Source: Trebouxia sp. TZW2008
Lineage: Eukaryota > Chlorophyta > Trebouxiophyceae > Trebouxiales > Trebouxiaceae
NCBI GenBank assembly: GCA_002118135.1
Contig: BDIU01000313.1
Location: 120,741-184,740 of the forward strand
Reading direction: 5' to 3'
Length of the DNA stretch: 64,000 bases
Shown: positions 12,001-21,174 of the stretch, in pieces
Layout: the number at the start of each line of letters is the position of its first letter
Numbering within the stretch: position 1 is the first letter of the stretch
The notes under the pieces: model-generated
What the model saw: the letters and a program-made list of their open reading frames with translations, nothing else
What the model was told of the DNA's origin: nothing
Databases searched by the model: none
Position numbers and translations under genes: made by a program

Positions 12001-14367
12001 GTTGTATGCAGGTTTCAGACGTAGTGTTGCAACATGTGAGGGGGAGTGACTGTGACACCTTGTCTTAGTATCCAACCATTGACCATCTGACCTGTATTTT
12101 CACGTGCATATTTTAGATGCAGAGTGGCGGATTGGAAAACGCTGTTCATTGTAGCTAAACAACATACAGCCTCCTCATGCTGAAATTGTTTTGTGTGCAG
12201 ATTTCGGATGCAGAGTCGCAGTATGTGAGGCGCAGTGACTGTGACACGCTTTTCATTGTGGCCAACTACCAGCCAGACAAGAAGGATCCATCAGTGGCTG
12301 TCAACGATGAGCATGCCCTCATGCGCTTTGAGTTCCTCGAGGCCATTGTGCGCCTGGCTGTTGCTAAATATGGCAAGGTATGATTTACCTCCTGGAAACT
12401 CAAATGTAGACTGTCCCTCCCATTCATGACATTGATATAGAAGCTTCACGTACAAGTAGGATGTGTTTGAAACAAAACAAAGTCATCCAGAGCGCCTTGT
12501 GCTAATCATCATTCTGGCATGATTGCCTCTTGCCCTGTCTATCAAAGTTTCAAGTCTTCAAAGCGACTGTGCGGAGTGCGCCTGCTGTCAGAGAAACTGT
12601 TACCAGAGTAGTTGTGTGCACGCAAGCTGTTGACCATTTGACAGGTGTCAGACACATTCAGTGCATCGCTGATGCATTTAGTCCAATACAGAGTATGGCA
12701 GCAGCAGCAGCAGCTACCACCACAATAGCATGCAGCAGTCCTGCCTTTCTTCTGGAAGCAGAGCAGCTGATGTGCTGCTGCTGAATTGTACAGGGGCAGC
12801 AGACAGAAAGTGTAGCAGCAGCGGTGCAGATGCTGGTGCAGCAGAATCTGTTACCAGGGGTGCGGCCTGTCGCCCTGACGTCTCCCAACACCTTCAGAAC
12901 AGACAGGCTTTACACTGAGGAGGTGGACTTGCTGTACAAGAAGCACCTGCCGCTGCTAAAGGCCATCTACTCTGCTTTCAGAAGAGCTCCAGTTGGAGGT
13001 GGCCTCAGACTCAAGGTCGGTTTTGCCCCATGTCTCAGTGAGTGCATTGACTTATGATGAGTCAAGCTGACCTGAGTCAAGTGGTTGAGATTCAAGGTCA
13101 CTTTGTGCTGCTCAGTGAACCTACTGAGTTCAGATGACAAGGGCTTGAGCTCAGGCAAATTGAAGTGAGAGGAGTCTTGTCTTGTCTGACCTTCAATGGT
13201 TGATAATCAGAAGTCCTTGATGTGATGCTCACAACAAGCTGGAGTGGCAAGGCAAGATTTCGGCCAGACGCACCTAGTATCTATGCTGAACAGCGCAACA
13301 TGTTATTATGTCACGACCAGAGGTCATTAGCAATGGTCAACACTTTTTTTCGTTTGGTTCAGCCTGTCATCAGCGGGACATTTCTCTTTTCTTTGAGGCA
13401 AGCTGTGATCAGCTGCCTTTGGTTGCTGGACAGCTTCACCTGTGCTTTCGAGCCAGGAAGTCCAATGCATCGCATCTGGTTCCCTGCCCTGGAAATGCAA
13501 CTTTGATTGGTTCATTGAGTGATCAGTTACTGTGTCTGTGCAGGTGCTGAGGATGGACAGCTGGCTAGGGCTGTTGGAGGCAGGGCATTTGATGGATACT
13601 GAGTTAGGGCTGCAGCAAGCGCAGCTGAGTTTCCTGTGGTCGCGCATGATGGTCGTGGACGAGATCAAGGACTACTCACGGCATGAGGCCCTCAGCTTCG
13701 TGGATTTCCTGGAGGCTTTGGCGCGTGTTGCCGAGCTGAAGAGCCTTCCAAGCTTCAGTGATCTAGCAGACGCTGGGTACGCCTGAAGTAGTGTACCTAC
13801 ATGCAACATGTTGTGGTGCAACTGCTTTGATGATGATGATGTGTGCTCTCAGGTCAGCTGTGAAGTGCAGGCATCCCATGTTAGCATGATCATCTGAGCT
13901 GCATTTCCGCCAGATATGGTCTGTCCAGACTGTGATGATGCAGCCCAACACCATTGTCAATGCAGCCCAACAGTACCAAGCTTGCCATTCATGCATTGAA
14001 CTGCACAGGCATTCTTTGTTGTGCTGACAGCCCATGCAATGTGCGCTTCACAACAGGCTGGACATGGTCCCCAACATGCTCACTGTTGTCCTTTTGAGAA
14101 GGCTTGTACCGGTGTTGCAGATATGACAACATCCTGGCGTGGCAGTTTGACAGAGAAGCCAATTCGTCCATGCCAACAGATCAGCTGCCAGACATTCTGA
14201 AGCCACGCCCCATGGACACCACAAGACCGCTGTATGCCGGTCTTGATGTCATGCTCAACTTGTTGTTCCGTCGACTAGCTTATGACCCAAGTCAGCCTAA
14301 TGCCCCCTTCAGCTACGACGCCTGTTTGAGGGTCATGAAGAGGCAAGATAAAGAAATGGGCAGCTAG
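1..14367 (+). CDS. Large armadillo-type protein, 3' part (gene starts before the window)
   Basis: The product is not recognised by name. Exons joined by phase: 1-122 (open to the window edge), 406-519, 971-1161, 2039-2218, 2833-3014, 3369-3571, 4241-4401, 4765-5086, 5773-5857, 6173-6452, 6685-6855, 7445-7566, 7810-8117 (start could be 7858), 8770-8974, 9259-9356, 9795-10006, 10440-10647, 11334-11495, 12201-12377, 12794-13015, 13544-13776, 14121-14367 (TAG). This gives about 1,400 residues. The first third is leucine/alanine-rich helical repeat sequence of armadillo type. The middle is Ser/Pro-rich linker (4765-6452, 7858-8117). The C-terminal third is charged and helical (AIKEIHDAVKQHYELINSAF; MRFEFLEAIVRLAVAKYG) and resembles the ARM/EF-hand-like tails of large ciliary proteins, but I cannot assign a family. 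A cytoskeletal or flagellar role is inference only. The intron after 8117 uses a GC donor. Nearly every long intron carries decayed copies of the adjacent exon. Confidence 0.82.
731..870 (+). repeat. Hexanucleotide (CCCTTG/CCCCTG)n microsatellite in an intron
   Basis: About 23 imperfect copies of a six-base C/T-rich unit lie in the intron before exon 971-1161. The strand is pyrimidine-rich. The long open frames through it on both strands (Leu/Ala/Pro or Gly/Lys repeats) are artefacts of the repeat. Confidence 0.9.
1286..1755 (+). repeat. Ghost copies of exon 971-1161 (3' part plus donor)
   Basis: Three clear copies (about 1286-1391, 1488-1575, 1663-1755) and two shorter ones (about 1437-1476, 1590-1652) repeat the last 60-100 bases of the preceding exon. 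Key residues are LAVLIKLLHLTDTIAYKCM. The clear copies are followed by a GTAAGT-type donor. Several have stops or lost bases. They lie in the intron and are not needed for a phase-consistent gene model. Confidence 0.88.
2322..2395 (+). repeat. Ghost copy of exon 2039-2218 (3' part plus donor)
   Basis: The copy repeats the end of the preceding exon (RDCAGGLLQSLSERWDNVQA) with a TAG in the middle. It ends in the same CAGGTTG donor context. Confidence 0.85.
2543..2770 (+). repeat. Ghost copies of exon 2833-3014 (acceptor plus 5' part)
   Basis: Three successive copies (about 2553, 2643 and 2733, period about 90 bases) repeat the acceptor and the first 40-60 bases of the following exon (QAMLTLTSSKQPLL). 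They become progressively more diverged and are followed by shared intron-like sequence. Confidence 0.85.
3083..3142 (+). repeat. (CTGC)n tetranucleotide repeat in an intron
   Basis: About 15 units of CTGC with a few CCGC and GTGC variants, within the intron 3015-3368. Confidence 0.9.
3220..3300 (+). repeat. Ghost copy of exon 3369-3571 (acceptor plus 5' part)
   Basis: The copy repeats CCACAGGGCTGGTGCA and the following 55 bases of the exon start, about 135 bases upstream of the true exon. It then loses homology. Confidence 0.85.
3725..3997 (+). repeat. Ghost copies of exon 3369-3571 (3' part plus donor)
   Basis: Three copies (about 3725-3795, 3820-3880, 3930-3997) repeat the last 60 bases of the exon (ALTCALAALLNLSVLKANQ) followed by donor-like CAGGTAAG or CAGGTGAG in the second and third. 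The same exon has an acceptor-side copy upstream, so both edges of one exon were duplicated. Confidence 0.88.
5216..5312 (+). repeat. Ghost copy of exon 4765-5086 (3' part, dead donor)
   Basis: The copy repeats the end of the exon (VRAPDGTPILPSATSVR) and about 50 bases of the following intron. A TGA interrupts it, and the donor GGTGATT has become AATGATT, so it can no longer be spliced as the original. Confidence 0.87.
6925..7012 (+). repeat. Ghost copy of exon 6685-6855 (3' part plus donor)
   Basis: A well-preserved copy of the exon end (LWTEEPPELKARAEAAGW), still open and ending in CAGGGT. It sits 3' of a C/T-rich simple repeat that is also duplicated (about 6858-6890, 7005-7030 and 7100-7170). 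Confidence 0.86.
7258..7378 (+). repeat. Ghost copies of exon 7445-7566 (acceptor plus 5' part)
   Basis: Two copies of GGTTGCAGTGA-type acceptor plus the first codons of the exon, at about 7260 and 7341. The second retains YRQSEGAIM-like coding. Confidence 0.7.
8428..8722 (+). repeat. Ghost copies of exon 8770-8974 (acceptor plus 5' part)
   Basis: Two copies, each with a GCAG acceptor: 8429-8545 (decayed) and 8592-8722 (fully open for more than 40 codons: GETLNVVMVPQRTRTTI onward). Starts are spaced 163 and 178 bases. The 8592 copy could still act as an alternative exon start. Confidence 0.9.
9479..9545 (+). repeat. (GTGCT)n pentanucleotide repeat in an intron
   Basis: About 13 nearly perfect GTGCT units in the intron 9357-9794, preceded by related degenerate sequence from about 9365. 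Confidence 0.93.
9645..9690 (+). repeat. Ghost copy of exon 9795-10006 (acceptor plus 5' part)
   Basis: ACGCAG followed by a copy of the first 35 bases of the exon (LNSISKPPGSAP region), with an internal deletion. Confidence 0.75.
10056..10165 (+). repeat. (CCTTGT)n hexanucleotide repeat in an intron
   Basis: About 17 imperfect units immediately after the donor of exon 9795-10006. It is a C/T-rich hexamer like the repeat at 731-870 in the same gene. Confidence 0.9.
10823..11252 (+). repeat. Ghost copies of exon 11334-11495 (acceptor plus 5' part)
   Basis: Three tandem copies begin near 10823, 10990 and 11154, with the true acceptor near 11331 (spacings about 167, 164, 177). Each repeats the GTGCAG-type acceptor and about 85 bases of the exon start (SPVDEKAAIKEIHDAV). 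Frameshifts and stops differ between copies. Confidence 0.92.
11733..12170 (+). repeat. Ghost copies of exon 12201-12377 (acceptor plus 5' part)
   Basis: Four copies near 11733, 11878, 12011 and 12115 repeat the acceptor and exon start (ISDAESQYVRRSDCDTLF). Decay is strongest in the last and shortest copy. Confidence 0.87.
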
Positions 14368-14771
14368 TTTGCAGAAAGCCGTGTTACCGTGTCAGGTTGT
14401 ATGCCTTTGTGTTTGACAATGCAGCCGTTTACAGCACTTGGTGCAGGCCTGATAGTCACTCAAACAGCTTTGCAGTCACGCAGCAAGTTGCAGTATAGCG
14501 TTCTTTGTACACTATGCAGATTTGACATTGACCTGGTTTTGTGCTCGGCTCTGTCGAGGACAACTCACCTACAACTACAGCATGCTGAGGGTGTGCTAAG
14601 ACCTGCTACTGTCACATGCTTCACAAGTCGACGTACAGCAAGCTTCTTAGCTTGACTTTCTGCCGACTCTAGATTGCCAGATCTCTCATGACAACATACT
14701 TTGATATTGTACACAGCAACACACACAGCTCAAATCAACGCCTCTCAGTAGGGGCATCAAGCGCCCATTGA
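14368..14771. other. Convergent intergenic gap, no gene seen
   Basis: This lies between the stop codons of the armadillo-type gene (+) and pyruvate kinase (-) and must hold both 3' untranslated regions. I see no third gene. A minus-strand TGTAA at 14429-14433 is listed separately. Confidence 0.75.
14429..14433 (-). terminator. Candidate TGTAA polyadenylation signal for pyruvate kinase
   Basis: TGTAA is the usual green-algal polyadenylation signal. This minus-strand copy lies about 340 bases past the pyruvate kinase stop. The motif is short, so chance is possible. Confidence 0.35.
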
Positions 14772-17700
14772 CTACTTGATATCCACAATCTTGATGACTG
14801 ATGCATTGCCAATTCGGTGCAGCGCCACAATGCAGTCTCCTCGTCCACAATACCGCATCTGCTTTGCATGCTCCACAGACGCCTGCATGGCCAGAACATC
14901 TTGTCAGCAACAGCCATCACAGAGCACGTATCATGCAAATGCATAGAAAACAACAAGACGCTTTCTATGCAGTCAGGCGTCATAACAGGGGCCTCTGTCT
15001 ACAGAGGCAGCGCGGGATTGCTGATTTCAAATGCATATGCACTGCCATGGATCAGACTCGCGGCAAGCAACTGATCAGGACCTCATGCATGGACAAATGA
15101 CTGAATGCAAGCATGAAAACGCAACCGAATGAGCATATCAACATACCATCGCACAGACAAATGGAACTATTGCTGGAGCATTGCCAGGTCTGAGTATGAA
15201 GGCGCATGCGGGCTGAGCCGTATTAGCTGATCACCACGACAACATCAACCACTGACCTGCAAGACCTCATCAGTGCTGTCTGATTCAGGCCTAATTGTTA
15301 TTCATACATGCACTATGATCAGTATCAGCTATGTGACAAAGCTACATGAACAACCAACCTGCAAGATCTCATCAGTGGTGTCTGAGTCAGTGGCTCTGGC
15401 AGAGCCTTCAGCTAGCAAGGGCAGTAGCCCTCTTGTAATGAGTGTCTGTCTAGCCGGTGCTTCACCAGAACAGGTCCACGTCAGACTGTCTGTTGTCAAG
15501 ACAGGCACAGCCACTGTAAGGACTGGTATGCTGGGCCTGTACTTGGCCACAAGCCGAGCTGTGGAACCCCCTCTTGTCAGCACCACAATCAAGGAGGCAT
15601 GTACCTGCACATGTCATGGTGACAGTCACAATCATGTGTCAGACTGTCTGTTGTCCAGACAGGCACAGCCGCTGTGAGCACTGGTATGCCTGCCAGGCCT
15701 GCTTGGTTTCAGCGTCACAGTAAGAATGTCTGGACGTGTGGTACAGGCATGACTGCTGGGCTTTGCAGGGACTGCAGCCACAGCAATCGCATCCTGGGAG
15801 TCCAAGTCTGTGCTTGGACGCATGCTGTTTGAGACTGGACTCGTTGTTGATGCGGGCTGGTGTGCTCTGCTTGCATGCATGCATGATGCATGCGCTGTAG
15901 CACAGCAGCTGCTTTTGTGAGCAGAATGAAAAATTCCAGGAAATTTTGCAACAGCATGGACATACCGTTAGCACAACAAGAAAGACAGAGTCTTGTGTTG
16001 TCTTACCTTGTGAGCAGTTCTGACAGCTGAAGAGGCAAGTGACTCCAAAGGACTCATGGGCACTGGTGCGCGTTTCATGATCTGCTTGAACAGGCCGTAG
16101 TAGTCCAGACTCCTCTCACTCTCTGCACAGATCTTGGTCATCACTTGCACTGCCTGTGTCACACATGCCACGGTTTTGCATTGGGATTGACTCCCCAAGT
16201 GTGTCCTACTAGTGGGTAAGAGCCAGCTGCTGACACCGCCATTATGACATGAGGGCTGTCATGACACATTGACGCAAAACTAGAGAGCACAGCAGGCTTG
16301 CAAACACAAGTATAGCTTCAATATGGCCAGATAGCGGCATAAGGTACAGCAAAGGTCTGGACAGCGACAGGCTTGTCTGTGTACATTGCTGAATTTGCAC
16401 CACAAGCACAGCAGCTCCAGAAAACAACAACACACTTGCAACGCACATGCTGAAATAACCCTTAGCTGACAGTTGATTGACTCAGTCTGCTCCTGATCAG
16501 CTAAAGCGCCCACTTGGTGTACATATCGATGCTTACTTTCACAGTTAAATTGCCCGCTACAATCTCTCCTGACAGCATGATGCAATTCTGATCAATCACA
16601 ATGCTCAGCTGCTTTACTGGCTTCAGGAAGGTGCAGATGCCTTCACCTTGCAAAAGCGCTGTAGTTGTTTGGGGCTTTTGTGACAGGATGTCATCCAATA
16701 CGTCATGTAAGAGGTAAAGTCACCTGGACAGGGAAGTTGCCTGCCGCAGTCTCTCCTGACAGCATGACGCAGTCTGAGCCGTCTAGCACAGCGTTGGCCA
16801 CGTCCGTAGCCTCTGCTCTGGTAGGTCGGGGGTTCTTCACCATAGACTCTAGCATCTGCGTGGCTGTGATCACTGGCTTGCCGGCCTGCGCTCAAGTCAC
16901 AAGCGCAAATCAGGATCACATGACTGCAGAAGTTTGAGAAGCTTACACTGGTTTGTTGGCTATCACTCTTGCAGTGAATTGCGTTTTGCATCAGGACAAA
17001 CCAACTGCAGAAGAACACTTGACTGGCATCATGGCCTGCTGTCATTCACATGCATACCACAGCCAACTTGACCGCAGAAGTAGGAAGACAACCCAGATCT
17101 TGCTGGAAACCTGACTACTGTTGACGTGAAATGCAGGTGGGGCGAACATTGCTGATGACAGCTGCACTGGATGCCCATGTTTTCCTCAGCTGTATATGTG
17201 TCCTGCAATGCCATAACTTGCATATTGACAGACAAACTGGTCTCAACGCCCAGTGCATCCTTGTTTGCAAGTAAATGCAGACTAGTCTCTTGCTAGTGCA
17301 ACATTGGCATGGACACAGATTGCCCAGCATGGTGAGTACCCGCAAATATCAATTGTGCAGTGTTTGAGTCTGTTGCATCACAAAGCAGAAGCAGAATGGC
17401 CTGGACCTGATTGCATTTCTGGATCATCATCTTCTGAGCCAGGAAGATTTTCTCAGTGGGGATTTCCATGCCCAAATCTCCTCGGGCAACCATGATGGCA
17501 TCAGACTCCTCCAGAATGTCATCAAAGTTCTGAATGCCCTCCTGGTTCTCTACTTTGCTGATGATCTTGATCTGCCTTCCCTTGGGCCCCAACACCTACA
17601 GTCGCGCCATCTTTGGTTCAATACTGTTGTCTGAGTGCTTGATTTTGGCTGTGTACAGCGTTCAGGTAGCGCAGGTCTGGTTCTTTTGACTCAGGAAGTG

Positions 17701-20027
17701 AAGGGCGTGTGACCATAAATCTGCAACAACTCAGGTGGTCTGCGCACGCATCACTGGCATCTTGCTGTCTCTGACTACACCATCTGCTTGCAACAGGCAG
17801 CAAGGGCAGGACAGAGACAATGCATTGAAGAAATGCAGGGTTTGGAACAAAAGAGGTGAGCTGGGCATTCTGCACTTTGCACTGTCCTGATGTAAAACAG
17901 CTGCTGCAGGGAGTCAACAGGACAGACCTCAGCCATCCAAAGATCATGACTGAGCAAAAATTGCTGAGCACTTGATGCTTATGCAATTGGGATTATCGCA
18001 AAAACAAGACAGCTATGCCAGCTGCTGACCACAGCATGTTCTGTCTGATGTACAGGTAAGAGTCACTGACCTTGCGGATGTTGACAACATCAGACCCCTT
18101 GCGCACAAAAGATGCAGCAATGAAGTCAATGTCGTTGATGAGACCCCATTTGGTCAAGTCATCCTCGTCTTTGCTTGTCAGTGTGGGAAGATCCACAACA
18201 ACGCCTGGCAAGTTGACATTCTTGCGCTCCCTGCATGCAATGCATCTGTCTGCTGCCAACATCTGTCATGAGCACAAACAACTAGTATGTTCTGGCCGTT
18301 TGCAACGGAGACGACGTCGGCTCAAGACAAGGTCTACAGACTTGCTGTAGCAGGCAACTGTGCGCTGCGAGTATGATGATAACTGACCTCACTCGCACTC
18401 CTGGTAGCTATTGCAAGACCGAGAAATTAGGCATAATGATCAAATAGTGAACGCGCAGGTATGAAGCGCATGCTCTCCATTTTCATCTGATTGTGCGAAG
18501 CCAGACATCATGCTCGTATGTAAGTAGCCAGTCTATGATGTCTCATACTAGAGTGGACTGAAGCGCATGCAGTCAACCTACATCTGATCATGCAAGGCCA
18601 GACCCCATACTTGGTTGGCGTGCAAGCAGACGCAACATACACCTAGTGACTCTGCTAGACTGTTGAATTCATTGTTGTTGTCACAAGTGTTAGCAGACAG
18701 TCAATGAGCTCTCACCCTAGAGTGGCATTGTTGGTGCATCGACACCGCACAGTGCCTGACCCTGGGTCACACTTCAACACTTCCAAGACAATGGAGCCAT
18801 CAGCACACAGGATCTGGGACCCTGGCTGCACATCCACTGGAAGCTTCTTGTAACTGCAATCACATGCTCAAGATTACGTGAGCTTGATCATGAAGTCTGA
18901 TCAGTGTGGTTGAGTCTCATGATGTATGAGCTGATACTCATGTGCCCAGTGATAGCAAAGTAGCCATGTGCTCAAGGTGATGCAGGTTGGAGGCCGCATG
19001 CCTCACCTAGCACCTGAACTTATTGCTGCTGCTGCTGCTGTTGCTGCTGTTGTGGTTGGGTCATACCAGCTTGACTGTGACACAGAAAAGCAAACATGCT
19101 GGCATGCATGACATTGGCCTAGAGATGCCGGAGTAAGTGAGCATGCGTTTGCTATGTAGCCAATCAGCAGTCAGTTGCTGTGTATGGTGTGATACAATGG
19201 GCCTTGATGATCAGGCAAGCTGGGTTGGTGCATTGGTTATTTACCTCATGGAGATGGTTTCATCGTCCCCCTTGTATGAGTAGTCTGTGGTGATGGTGAT
19301 CTCCTTGCCTGCAGTCAGCTTGATTGGCTGATCTGGATTTTTCAGGAAACCTGTCCTGATCTCTGGACCCTGCAAGGCATGCATACTGGTGTCAGCCATG
19401 CAATAGTAGCTGCAGGTAATATTTGCCTCACGCCACATCAGCGTCCATGGGTAAGATCGCATGGGACATATGCAGTACTTTGCCTCACATACTTCTACTA
19501 TAGTCACATGTTGCTGACGGTTGTTACCATCTGGAGAATATCAGGTGAGCATACCTTGGTGTCCAGCATGACTGCACAAAGTATGCGAGTGTTTCGCATA
19601 GCCATTCTCAAATTGTCCAAAGTCTCCTGCACAGCCAAACTCAGCGATTTCAGCCAGCCATAGAGATCAGAGGGCCAGTGTGTACTGTAGCTTTGCGCGA
19701 GATCGAACCTGGTGGTACTCGTATGAACCGTGAGAAAAGTTGAACCGAGCCACAGCCATGCCCGCTCTCAACAGCTCCTCTAGCATCGGCACCGACCGTG
19801 ATTTTGGTCCCAACGTACATACCACCTGCACGCATCGGGCGGGCTGCAGACTGCCACAAGCGGCAGTACATGTTCCGCATTGCACGAAAAGCTGTGTGGT
19901 GATCGGTGCCTCGCATGGTCGTGAGGGCCGGAACAAAGCACAGTCAAAGCGATGCTAGAGATACCTTGGTTTTGGATGCGGCAGCAGGCGTGCCGGACAG
20001 GACGGTGTCCAGGCCTAGCTGTACCAT
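14772..20027 (-). CDS. PYK: Pyruvate kinase, cytosolic type, complete (509 aa)
   Basis: Converts phosphoenolpyruvate and ADP to pyruvate and ATP, the last step of glycolysis. Eleven exons on the minus strand, all phases consistent: 19965-20027 (ATG), 19709-19825, 19555-19626, 19245-19369, 18716-18853, 18071-18230, 17407-17595, 16724-16885, 16007-16153, 15359-15604, 14772-14882 (TAG). The total is 1,530 nt or 509 aa, normal for the family. Visible motifs in order: [56 protein letters not shown], the active-site segment [39 protein letters not shown] and the C-terminal [16 protein letters not shown]. The 21-residue leader before VVCTLGP does not look like a plastid transit peptide, so a cytosolic site is likely. 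Introns near exons 16724-16885 and 15359-15604 hold ghost copies of those exons. Convergent with the preceding gene. Confidence 0.97.
14971..15011. repeat. Short hairpin repeat, copy 1
   Basis: GTCAGGCGT, then GCCTCTGT/ACAGAGGC (inverted 8-mers at 14991-14998 and 15001-15008). A related copy lies at 31432-31473. Here it is in the last intron of pyruvate kinase. Confidence 0.55.
15248..15290 (-). repeat. Ghost copy of exon 15359-15604 (3' part plus donor)
   Basis: Read on the minus strand it repeats the exon end (DTTDEILQ) with its CAGGTCAG donor, about 110 bases downstream of the true donor. Confidence 0.8.
15620..15720 (-). repeat. Ghost copy of exon 15359-15604 (5' half)
   Basis: On the minus strand this upstream block repeats the segment encoding [18 protein letters not shown] with small changes. 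Both edges of this exon have therefore been duplicated. Confidence 0.75.
16540..16605 (-). repeat. Ghost copy of exon 16724-16885 (3' part plus donor)
   Basis: Minus strand: [17 protein letters not shown], a decayed copy of [16 protein letters not shown] with the former donor region, lying in the downstream intron. Confidence 0.87.
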
Positions 20028-21174
20028 CGCGACAGCCGACTTTGTGACAGGATCACTCGATCTGTTATGTGACACAGCGTCGCAGAGTTAGGTCATGCGA
20101 TGTCAACGACCGACAACTTGCAGGGCGCTTCATTTTGTCGGGGCCCCACCCCATGCACGCGCCCTATCTTAGCACAGCATGCAAAGCAGTGTCGAGGCAG
20201 TGCTTGGCAGGAGCTGTCTTGGAGGTGTCCATCGCCTACATGCAATATGCAAGACATGCTTAAATCATTCATGCAGCGCGGTCTGCTGTTCCTGTGACGG
20301 AAAGGTAGTGAACAGGCTTTGATTCAGACAATGTCTGAATGGGTGGTCAATGTCTACCAGGCCAGAGGTATATACCTATATATATATATACCTATATATA
20401 TATGTGCCCACAACCCACAGTAAGTTTCACGGTCCAACAAAGTTGCCAAATCAAGATGGTCTGGGACATTGCTGGTGCTGACCTGCTAAGCATTTGCAAT
20501 GGTTTGCTTTCTGGCTTTTGCCATACACAACACAGTGACACCATTACAGTTTGCAGCATAACATTGTCTGAGCGTGTGCATGCAAGCCATACAGGGCTGT
20601 GCAACATGACGAGGCATCTGTTGTTGACTTCACTTGAACGGCTGGTCTCGCGGCAAGAACGGTGCGATCACATCACGGCGTCTGCTCACGATGGGCTCAC
20701 ACGTCTACTTTGTGACAATGTCAGCACTCTCGTCGATTTCAGATGGGATCGCGTGAGGGCAGCACTGAATTTGCTGTTATCAAGCAATTTGCAGTTATCA
20801 AGCAATTTGCAGCAGAGACCATTTGCAAAATCAACTCGTTTTTAGATTCCGGTCAACTTGACAATTGGGTACACATTGTGGACTCTTAGGACTGATCATG
20901 AGGACAAGCTTGACTGGCCAACGCTGGCCCTTTATTTGTGTTGTTGACTTGTAAGCACTTTTCTTTGATGCAAGCCATTTGTGCTTTCTGTCTAACTGTC
21001 CAGTAGCAATGCATACTTGCTGACGTTGCGTTGTCTGTCAATGTCACATGCCGCGGTGCGTTCATCCATGCCATGGGAATAGTGAGGTCAGCTTACTTGC
21101 TGCAACCGTTGCAGCTGTCATGAGTGCCAGTGGCGATTGGGGCCTGACTTCAAAAGCAAGAACAGGACGTCGTG
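20028..21174. other. Intergenic region with pyruvate kinase promoter; no supported gene
   Basis: This lies between the 5' end of pyruvate kinase and the 3' end of the AI-2E-type gene, both on the minus strand. It should hold the pyruvate kinase promoter and the other gene's 3' untranslated region. A 168-codon open frame (20339-20845) crosses the AT repeat. It has no recognisable domain and I did not accept it. Confidence 0.7.
20369..20403. repeat. (TA)n microsatellite
   Basis: Two runs of alternating T/A separated by CC, in otherwise balanced sequence. Confidence 0.9.

Noticed and set aside
10823..12170. Reading the ghost copies as extra in-frame exons of a repeat protein
   Set aside because: Copies hold only exon edges, lack a matching second splice site, and carry stops and frameshifts. 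The gene joins in phase without them.
14368..14771. tRNA or small RNA gene in the convergent gaps
   Set aside because: No cloverleaf or box C/D or H/ACA pattern that I could support by eye.
20339..20845. 168-codon open frame on + across the AT repeat
   Set aside because: No domain, low-complexity start, no phase-consistent neighbours and no ghost copies. Best explained by chance.
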